Source of the DNA: Candidatus Hydrogenedens sp.
GTDB lineage: Bacteria > Hydrogenedentota > Hydrogenedentia > Hydrogenedentales > Hydrogenedentaceae
Assembly: GCA_035378955.1 (NCBI GenBank)
Contig: DAOSUS010000095.1
Span: forward strand, 1-11,445
Reading direction: 5' to 3'
DNA: 11,445 nucleotides
Of this stretch, positions 1 through 6,459 are shown piece by piece (positions within the stretch are counted from its first letter, which is position 1; each line of letters begins with the position of its first letter). Below the pieces are notes generated by a model. The model had not been told where the DNA came from. It saw nothing but the letters and a program-made list of their open reading frames with translations, and searched no databases. The position numbers were made by a program, and so were the translations under genes.

Positions 1-1172
1 GTTTTGTTTAAAAATATATTTGTTATCAAAAAGAACAAACCTAATAGAAATACACTTAAAACGATAGGGAAACGGGGCATATATTTTAGAGGTATATAAT
101 GTTGTCTTTCTCCTTCTACAACTTTGTTTTCGGTAATTTCTTGAGGGCTCCAGAATAAAATGGCTTTTTTGCAGGTGAGTAAAAATGTCCGCCATGGATG
201 ATGAATAATATAGTCTATAGCCATTTTGGCAAAGATATTCGATGCTTCGGAATGTGAAACTTCTCTCCCTAAATATTTTCCTAAACCTTTTACCACATTG
301 TCATAATGCCATACAGACCAGTTTCCGGTTCCTTCTAATTCTTGCAGATAAGGTAGCCAGGGGGTTACTCCATCGGCATCTTCGCTGTTCCCTATCAACA
401 AATTTTCACCAAAATAAGTAGAGATGGGCACAAATTCACCTGATACAAGATAATTTCGAACTGTTACAGGAAGTATTACGGTAAAAGTGGCAATTATTAA
501 AAAGATGATATGCAGTAAACTCTTAATGGATTTTTTCTGTTTATAAAAAAAGAACAAAATCCATAATGACAAAAATGGAATAAATAATAGGATATTGGGT
601 CTCATAATGGCGTATATACCGATGAGTAATCCTGAGAAAAAGGAATAAAGAATAAAGTCTTTAGTAACAGCATAGTAAATAAGAAGCAATATGCAAGGAA
701 CAAGAAATATGAATAGGGCAGGGTCATTTACTTCTCCCTCGTAATAAATAAAAGCCCAGTAAGTCGCTACAAGGAAAGATGCACATAAGCCTGCAATTCT
801 ATTAAATACAATTTTGGATAAGGAATATATTAGAAGAATATGAACAAGTCCCAAAAAGAGATGAATTAATCGTGGCGCCAGATAGGAACCATCAAAAAGC
901 CAATATACAATCATAAGGAAATAGGGATAACCAGGAGGACGATAATAAGGTGTGGTCGGAATATGTGGGTCAGAAACTCCCTCCCGAACCGTCCAATCCC
1001 CTGATAGCATTGCTCTTGCCTGATAATCCTGTACATCCAGGTCCTGTCGAAGGGCAATGAAGTCCGGAGCATCTATTAACTGCCAAAGATAGATAAGTCG
1101 AAGACAGAATGCAAATAGAATTATCCAAGCAAGAATTACCCAATCTTTATTTTTTCTGTTTTCGTTATCCAT
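1..1172 (-). CDS. GT-C membrane glycosyltransferase (GT39/ArnT-like), partial, C-terminus outside window
   Basis: This open frame starts at the ATG at 1172 and stays open for 390 codons to the left edge, so the C-terminal part is missing. It has an N-terminal membrane helix (about residues 11-30). A first extracytoplasmic loop follows, with acidic residues in LDVQDYQ (about 44-50), the place where GT-C enzymes of the PMT/ArnT type carry their catalytic Asp. Next come RPPGYPYF, PRLIHLFLG, YYEGEVNDP and several hydrophobic helices, then VRNYLVSGEF, IGNSED and a FWSP motif. These blocks recur in the same order in the upstream neighbour, so the two are paralogues. Family knowledge suggests a polytopic inner-membrane enzyme that moves a sugar from a polyprenyl-phosphate donor to a protein or lipid on the periplasmic side. 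Donor and acceptor cannot be read from the sequence. The start lies 14 bases after the neighbour's stop codon, without a clear SD, so co-transcription and perhaps translational coupling are likely. Confidence 0.85.
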   Translation of the reverse strand, partial: MDNENRKNKDWVILAWIILFAFCLRLIYLWQLIDAPDFIALRQDLDVQDYQARAMLSGDWTVREGVSDPHIPTTPYYRPPGYPYFLMIVYWLFDGSYLAPRLIHLFLGLVHILLIYSLSKIVFNRIAGLCASFLVATYWAFIYYEGEVNDPALFIFLVPCILLLIYYAVTKDFILYSFFSGLLIGIYAIMRPNILLFIPFLSLWILFFFYKQKKSIKSLLHIIFLIIATFTVILPVTVRNYLVSGEFVPISTYFGENLLIGNSEDADGVTPWLPYLQELEGTGNWSVWHYDNVVKGLGKYLGREVSHSEASNIFAKMAIDYIIHHPWRTFLLTCKKAILFWSPQEITENKVVEGERQHYIPLKYMPRFPIVLSVFLLGLFFLITNIFLNK

Positions 1173-1186
1173 ATTTTTCTATTTGG

Positions 1187-3367
1187 TTAATTGTTTTTAT
1201 TTTTATTTATCTCATTAAGTTTATCTAGGGCATCTGTGTATTTAGGGTCAGTTTCTAAAACTTTTTTATACCAATATTCTGCCTCTTCAAGTTTATTCAT
1301 TTCTTTAAATGCATTTCCAAGATTAAACATGGCATCTGTAAATTGAGGGTCGTTTTCTAAAGCCTTTTTTAGATATTCTATCGCTTTTTCATATTGTTTT
1401 TTTTGTATATGTAAATAACCAAGATTATTAAAAATAAGGGCATTGTTGGGATTTAAGGAGAGAGATTTTATCAGGGATATTTCTGCTGAGGAATATTCGC
1501 CCTTTTGTATATACGCATTTCCCAGATGGAACCATCCCATCCAGGAATTAGGTTCTAATTCAGTTGCTTTTACAAAACAGCCTTTTGCCATATCTAACTG
1601 ATTCTGATAATACAGATATATTCTTCCAAGATTAATCCATGCTAAAGTATATATAGGAGATAATTCACATGCTTTACTGTAATATTTCTCTGCAAGTTCG
1701 AATTTTCCTTGTAACTCCATAATATAACCTAAATTATTATTTGCCATGGCATAATCGGGATTTGTTTCTAAAGATTTTAAACAATAATTTTCTGCCTCTT
1801 TTAATTCATTACGATTGAGGGAAATTATACCAAGAAAGGTATAGACTTCTGAATATGCAGGATTTTTTGAGATAGCTTTATTGGCATAGTAAATTGCGTC
1901 TTTTTCGTTCTGCGATTTATAAGAAACGATTGCTTTGTGATAGAACCATCGAGCCATATCAGGCTCATATTTTACAGGTATCATATACACAATAGTAAAA
2001 CACAGCAAACAAAGGATAATTTCTTTTACTCTGTTTGATTTATTTTGATTTTCAGCATCATTAAGAAATAAAACAAAACCAATTCCTCCTATAATGCATA
2101 ATGGCGGAATAATAGGAATTCGGTATCGTTCTGAAATGAAAAAAGGAATAACTGAAAAAGAATAAACAAAACTCCATACAAGGGTAAATAATATAAATGT
2201 CTTAAATTCTTTAGTTAATATGTTTCTTTGCTTGATAAATAAAATCAAAGAGAAAAGAGATATGCCTACCAATAAAGGAAATCCAGGTAATAAACGAAGA
2301 AATGATGATTCTCTGTCGTAGTAAATGACTTTCCCATCAGAAACAATAGCAGGACTCCAAAATAGCAGAAATTTTCGGATAGTCAGTTTAATTGCGGAAA
2401 TAGGTTCCTGTTTCCAGTATTCAAAAGCCTTTTTATAAAAAAATTGGGAAGCTTCTTTGAATGAGTAATCTCGCCCTTCTTGCTTAATACCGAGTCCTTT
2501 TACTAATAAACGATAATTGAAACAATCCCAGTTATCAATTCCGCACAAATGGATTATATCTGGAACTGTAGGGCTATCCCCTGTTGATTGTGTGTTATTT
2601 CCGATATATGTGTTTATCCCCCCGAAACAAGAAATCAAAAAAAATTCTTTACTGACTATATAATTTCGGATTAAAACAGGAGATATGGTTATAAATACAG
2701 ATGTAGTGAAGAGAGTGCCGTGGACAAAAAATTGTTTTAGGTTTTGTTTCCCTGATATATAAAATATAACCCCTATATACATGGGCAATAATAAAAGTCC
2801 ATTGGGCCTAAAAAGAGCGATAATTCCTAATAAGAATCCTGAAAAGGTTATAAATTTTACTGTTTTTGTTTGCAAGTAGCGTAAAGAAGTAAATAAAAGA
2901 ATTATTGTAAGGGAGATTACCCAAACAGGGTAGTTTATTTCTCCTTCAAAATAAACAGATTCCCAGAGAATGGCTATTAAAAATGCTGATACCAAACCTG
3001 CTTTTTTGTTTTCAAAAATCCTTGAAACAAGGTAATACATTAAGTAGACATTTATAGTTCCCAGAAAGAATTGTATTAATCGTGGAGAATTATAATTGTC
3101 TCCGAAAAGGAAGTAAATAAAAGCCAGAAGAAAAGGATATCCTGGAGGCCTTCCATAGGGAGTATTTTCTATCATAGGGTCATCTCCCGTTGGAGATGGA
3201 TAATTCCCTTTATATAGTATTTTATGTGACCAGTAATCGTTAAATTGAGGGTCTACAATTAAGTGGGAGAATTCGGGTTGCTTGGAAATATGATAAAAGT
3301 AAACAACTCGTATAATAAGTGCTAAAAGAATTATTAAAAGAAGAAATATTGTTTCTTTTTTTTTCAT
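1187..3367 (-). CDS. GT-C membrane glycosyltransferase fused to a C-terminal TPR array
   Basis: A 726-aa two-part protein. Residues 1 to about 465 form a polytopic GT-C module. It has an N-terminal helix at 7-26, an extracytoplasmic loop with VDPQFNDYW (38-46) holding candidate catalytic acids, RPPGYPF (73-79), EGEINYP (141-147), IRNYIVSKEF (233-242), YIGNN (254-258), and a late SERYRIPIIPP block (412-422) typical of PMT/ArnT-like families. Residues about 470-720 hold about seven TPR units of roughly 34 aa, several with the LGN/LGY...A...Y..AL...P pattern. The likely role is sugar transfer from a lipid-linked donor on the periplasmic face, with the TPRs binding the acceptor or a partner. Eukaryotic TMTC O-mannosyltransferases share this GT-C plus TPR layout, but that is an analogy only. 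The start lies 47 bases after the response-regulator stop and has no obvious SD. The downstream gene is a paralogue of the catalytic half without a visible TPR part. Confidence 0.88.
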   Translation of the reverse strand: MKKKETIFLLLIILLALIIRVVYFYHISKQPEFSHLIVDPQFNDYWSHKILYKGNYPSPTGDDPMIENTPYGRPPGYPFLLAFIYFLFGDNYNSPRLIQFFLGTINVYLMYYLVSRIFENKKAGLVSAFLIAILWESVYFEGEINYPVWVISLTIILLFTSLRYLQTKTVKFITFSGFLLGIIALFRPNGLLLLPMYIGVIFYISGKQNLKQFFVHGTLFTTSVFITISPVLIRNYIVSKEFFLISCFGGINTYIGNNTQSTGDSPTVPDIIHLCGIDNWDCFNYRLLVKGLGIKQEGRDYSFKEASQFFYKKAFEYWKQEPISAIKLTIRKFLLFWSPAIVSDGKVIYYDRESSFLRLLPGFPLLVGISLFSLILFIKQRNILTKEFKTFILFTLVWSFVYSFSVIPFFISERYRIPIIPPLCIIGGIGFVLFLNDAENQNKSNRVKEIILCLLCFTIVYMIPVKYEPDMARWFYHKAIVSYKSQNEKDAIYYANKAISKNPAYSEVYTFLGIISLNRNELKEAENYCLKSLETNPDYAMANNNLGYIMELQGKFELAEKYYSKACELSPIYTLAWINLGRIYLYYQNQLDMAKGCFVKATELEPNSWMGWFHLGNAYIQKGEYSSAEISLIKSLSLNPNNALIFNNLGYLHIQKKQYEKAIEYLKKALENDPQFTDAMFNLGNAFKEMNKLEEAEYWYKKVLETDPKYTDALDKLNEINKNKNN

Positions 3368-3414
3368 ACTTTATGATTTGTTTTTCAAAATGGGATGTTG
3401 TTTCGATGTCATTT

Positions 3415-4806
3415 CTATTTTGGAATGCGTTCCATTCGATTTTTCTGAGGTTTAATCATTCCATATTCATGCAGTTTGTTTCGGAGTGTTCGAACACTAA
3501 TACCTAATATTTCTGCTGCTTTCGTTTTATTACCTCCACAATGTTCCAATGTTTTTAAAATAATATTTTTTTCTATTTCTGCTAATGTAATACCTGGTTC
3601 CACCTGAGAGATGTTATGTTCGGAACGGTTCTTTATCTTAAGAAACTCGAAATCTTCCAAACATAAACTTTTTTTGTCGCCCGCAAGAACAACAGCACGT
3701 TCTATGATATTTTGCAATTCGCGAACATTTCCAGGCCAGTCATATTCCATAAAATGCTCCATAGCCTTTTTACTAATAGTATCAACATTTCTTCCATTCT
3801 CTTTAGAAAACCGTTTTAGGAAGTAATTTGCCAATTCAGGAATATCTTCTTTTCTTTCACGAAGTGGTGGAACATAAATCGTAATAACATTTAAGCGGTA
3901 AAATAAATCCTGGCGAAAGGAATGTTTTTCAATGGCGTCTTCAAGATTTCGGTTAGAGGTAGCAATAATACGAACATCTACGGATATAGTTTCTGTTCCA
4001 CCCACCCGTTCTATTTCTCGTTCCTGTAATGCCCGAAGTAATTTGGGTTGAAGGTCTATATGAATTTCACTTATTTCATCCAGCAACAATGACCCTCCAT
4101 GAGCAAGTTCAAAGCGACCAATCTTTTTTTCATACGCTCCGGTAAAAGCACCTCGTTCATGTCCAAACAATTCACTTTCAAGAATCCCAGAAGAAAGCGC
4201 GGCACAATTCACTTTTATAAAAGGCTTATCCCTTCGAGGACTTAATAGGTGAATGGTTCGTGCCACTAATTCTTTCCCTACGCCTGTTTCACCACGAATA
4301 AGTACGGTAGAACGAGAATCAGCAATTTTATTTATTTTTTCATGCAGTTCTTGCATAATTTTGCTTTTCCCGATAATTTCAGGAGGTCCCAGGTATGCAT
4401 TAAGTTCTGAACGAAGATACTTATTTTCTGCATTCATTTTGACTTTGTCCAGAGCCCGTTTTACTGCAATCTCAATAGCCTCTGGGGTAAATGGCTTTAC
4501 AAGATAATCCATGGCACCTGCTTTTAATGTTTCAATGGCTGTATCTATTGTTGCGTAGGCAGTCATTATAATTACAGGTGTTTCGGGAGAAACCTTTACA
4601 CTTGCTTGTAATACCTCCAATCCATCAACAGGTTCCATTTTTAAATCCGTTATTATCAAATCAAAAGGCTGCGTTTTAATCAGTTCAACCCCTTCTGCTC
4701 CACTTCCAGAACTTACCACACGGTACCCAGCACGGGTCATGGCTTCCTCAATAAATTCACGCATGAGAGACTCATCATCAATTACAAGAACTTTCGCTTT
4801 CGGCAT
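3415..4806 (-). CDS. NtrC-family sigma-54-dependent response regulator (REC-AAA+-Fis HTH)
   Basis: A complete 463-aa regulator with three domains. The receiver (about 4-120) has the acidic pair D10-D11, phosphoacceptor D54 in TDLKM, T82 and K104 in VKPF. The AAA+ domain (about 143-375) has Walker A GETGVGKE (172-179), the sigma-54-contacting loop GAFTGA (219-224), Walker B LLLDEI (240-245), an arginine-rich FRQDLFYRLN block and a sensor II GNVREL. The C-terminal Fis-type helix-turn-helix lies at about 428-449 (TKAAEILGISVRTLRNKL). All catalytic and switch residues are present, so it should be an active phosphorylation-controlled activator of sigma-54 promoters. The start has AAGGG 7 bases upstream (4818-4814). 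It lies 32 bases after the histidine kinase, its very likely partner. The architecture matches AtoC, ZraR, FleR and FlrC, and the sequence alone does not choose among them. No sigma-54 promoter was recognised in this window, so its targets probably lie elsewhere. Confidence 0.96.
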   Translation of the reverse strand: MPKAKVLVIDDESLMREFIEEAMTRAGYRVVSSGSGAEGVELIKTQPFDLIITDLKMEPVDGLEVLQASVKVSPETPVIIMTAYATIDTAIETLKAGAMDYLVKPFTPEAIEIAVKRALDKVKMNAENKYLRSELNAYLGPPEIIGKSKIMQELHEKINKIADSRSTVLIRGETGVGKELVARTIHLLSPRRDKPFIKVNCAALSSGILESELFGHERGAFTGAYEKKIGRFELAHGGSLLLDEISEIHIDLQPKLLRALQEREIERVGGTETISVDVRIIATSNRNLEDAIEKHSFRQDLFYRLNVITIYVPPLRERKEDIPELANYFLKRFSKENGRNVDTISKKAMEHFMEYDWPGNVRELQNIIERAVVLAGDKKSLCLEDFEFLKIKNRSEHNISQVEPGITLAEIEKNIILKTLEHCGGNKTKAAEILGISVRTLRNKLHEYGMIKPQKNRMERIPK

Positions 4807-4838
4807 ATTTTATCCCTTATTTACTATTTAATTTCTTT

Positions 4839-6011
4839 TTATATAGGTAACCATATTGTAATTGTAGTTCCTTCACCCACAGTACTTTCCGCTTTAATTT
4901 GCCCACCATGTGCGTCCACAATTTTAGCACACAAGGCTAATCCCAAACCCGTTCCCCTTTCTTTTGTTGAAAAAAACGGAGAAAAAATCTTTGGTAGTAT
5001 TTCAGGTTTTATTCCACAGCCATTGTCTTTTATTTCTATTCGCACATATTTATTTTCTATTTCACCTTTTATCTTAATTAGACCCTGATTGCTTATACTC
5101 TGAACAGCATTTACAACAATGTTCGAAATGACCTGTTTCATGCGAGTAAAATCCAGGTTGGCTTTTATCTCAGGAGGACATTCCACCAGAATGGATATAT
5201 TTTTTTTATCATAGGATAAGAATTCTAAACTGGAGTGAATTAATTCACATAAAGGTCTTGGTTCCTGTTTCAAATCTATGGGACGGGCATATTCCAATAA
5301 GTCATTAATAGTATGTTCTAATATTTGGATTCCCTGCATTATTTTTTTTACAAATCTTTGTCGTGGGTCATCTTCAGGTAAATCCTGTGCTAAAAAGGAA
5401 GCAAATCCTCGTATCCCTCCTAACGGGTTTCGTATTTCATGGGCAATGGTAGCGGACATTTCTCCTATTAAGGCTAATCTTTCTTTGTGTTGGATATGTG
5501 CCTTCAGTTCGAGAATTTCACTTAAATCTTGAAATACTTTAACTTTCCCTATCGCATTTCCTTGGGAATCTGTTATTAAAGAGTTCCGTTCTGCGATAGG
5601 GATAAGCCTGCCTGTCTTAGAACAAAGTTGGTAAGTATTTTTATTGTTTTCTTCAATAGAAAAGGGACGATTAAATACCTCGGAGAAATATTTCCCTAAA
5701 ACTTCAGAAGATTCATACCCCGAGATAATAGAAGCGGAACGGTTAAAACGATTTATTTTATCATCTAAGTCTACTGCAATAACACCATCCGATATGGATT
5801 CAAGGAGATTACTTAAATATTCTGATGTCATTGCTAATTCATGATTTTTAAGTTCTAATTCATGATTTAGTTCTGAAATTCGTTTTTGTAGTAAAGAATA
5901 AGCCTGTTCCCAGGATTGACTTGTTTTATTAAATTCTTCTAATGCTTTTGTAAGGTTCTCTAAATCTCCCTGAGAAATAGAAACCATTTTTTCTGTGGAT
6001 TTAGACATCAT
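4839..6011 (-). CDS. Soluble PAS-domain sensor histidine kinase
   Basis: A 390-aa kinase with no membrane segment, so the signal is probably cytoplasmic or comes from a protein partner. Residues about 15-70 are predicted coiled coil. A PAS domain covers about 68-165 (ISDGVIAVDLDDKINRFN, then a GYESSEVLGK block). The dimerisation domain has phosphoacceptor H191 in HEIRNPLGGIRGF. The ATPase domain has the N-box around N301 (NIVVNAVQS), G1 DNGCGI (329-334), the F-box FSPFFSTK (343-350) and G2 GTGLGL (353-358). All motifs look intact. This coiled coil-PAS-HisKA-HATPase order without membrane helices resembles NtrB and the flagellar kinases FleS and FlrB. The start is an ATGATG pair (6011 or 6008) and overlaps the end of the upstream gene by 11 or 8 bases, a sign of translational coupling. 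The NtrC-type regulator follows 32 bases downstream and is the expected phosphate acceptor. Confidence 0.95.
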   Translation of the reverse strand: MMSKSTEKMVSISQGDLENLTKALEEFNKTSQSWEQAYSLLQKRISELNHELELKNHELAMTSEYLSNLLESISDGVIAVDLDDKINRFNRSASIISGYESSEVLGKYFSEVFNRPFSIEENNKNTYQLCSKTGRLIPIAERNSLITDSQGNAIGKVKVFQDLSEILELKAHIQHKERLALIGEMSATIAHEIRNPLGGIRGFASFLAQDLPEDDPRQRFVKKIMQGIQILEHTINDLLEYARPIDLKQEPRPLCELIHSSLEFLSYDKKNISILVECPPEIKANLDFTRMKQVISNIVVNAVQSISNQGLIKIKGEIENKYVRIEIKDNGCGIKPEILPKIFSPFFSTKERGTGLGLALCAKIVDAHGGQIKAESTVGEGTTITIWLPI

Positions 6012-6447
6012 AATCTACATTTTCCGATAAGTTTTTTCCCTGCAGATTGTATTTCTCAAAGCGATTTTTTAAGGGGAAGAAATTGCCCATTTCTTTTTGA
6101 AGATTTTCTTTTTGTTTTAATACTATTTGATATATTTCCTCATTGATTTTTATCAATGTCTGGATAAGTTCTTTTATTATCTGGATAATTTCTTGATTGT
6201 GTTGTTCTCGTAATATATCAGGAGACATTTCTTTCCTTAAAATATCATATTCCTGTATCAAAACATTTAGTTGTTCGGTTTGTTTTTGATGCTTTTTTAT
6301 TTCTTTTTCTAATTCTTCATCTATGTTATTTTTTTCTAATGAGGATTTTAGATGTTCAGCGGATTTAATTTGCGATTTTAACCATGCCTGTTGTCTTTGT
6401 GACCAATATATAAAATTTTGAGATTGATTTCTATTAGCGGATGACAT
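6001..6447 (-). CDS. Small coiled-coil protein of unknown function, translationally coupled to the kinase
   Basis: A 148-aa protein, almost wholly helical and rich in Glu, Lys, Gln, Leu and Ile. It has no Cys, signal peptide or membrane segment. Two long amphipathic stretches are visible, about 19-75 and about 78-120, separated near MSPDIL, followed by a short polar tail. It was not recognised as a named family. Its length, two-helix plan and an INEEI stretch in the second helix are reminiscent of FlgN/FliT-type export chaperones, a weak resemblance shared by many small coiled coils. The gene sits 12 bases after the 832-aa TPR gene and overlaps the kinase start by 11 bases, so all three should be made together. 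The kinase is soluble and has its own N-terminal coiled coil, so this protein could be a sensing partner or adaptor for it. That is inference from position and helical character only. Confidence 0.8.
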   Translation of the reverse strand: MSSANRNQSQNFIYWSQRQQAWLKSQIKSAEHLKSSLEKNNIDEELEKEIKKHQKQTEQLNVLIQEYDILRKEMSPDILREQHNQEIIQIIKELIQTLIKINEEIYQIVLKQKENLQKEMGNFFPLKNRFEKYNLQGKNLSENVDYDV

Positions 6448-6459
6448 CTCTATTCTTTC

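Noticed and set aside
3421..3434. Small perfect inverted repeat TGGAA-TGCG-TTCCA at the 3' end of the response-regulator gene, considered as a terminator
   Set aside because: The stem is only five pairs, lies inside the coding sequence and has no T-tract on the transcript side, so it is probably chance.
3319..3826. Plus-strand open frames over the NtrC-type regulator and its junction with the GT-C gene
   Set aside because: They lie opposite strongly supported minus-strand genes, show no family motifs and have odd composition. They are antisense shadows.
6001..6447. Naming the 148-aa coiled-coil protein FlgN or FliT
   Set aside because: Only length and helical character support it. No family-specific motif can be seen, so it is left as unknown.
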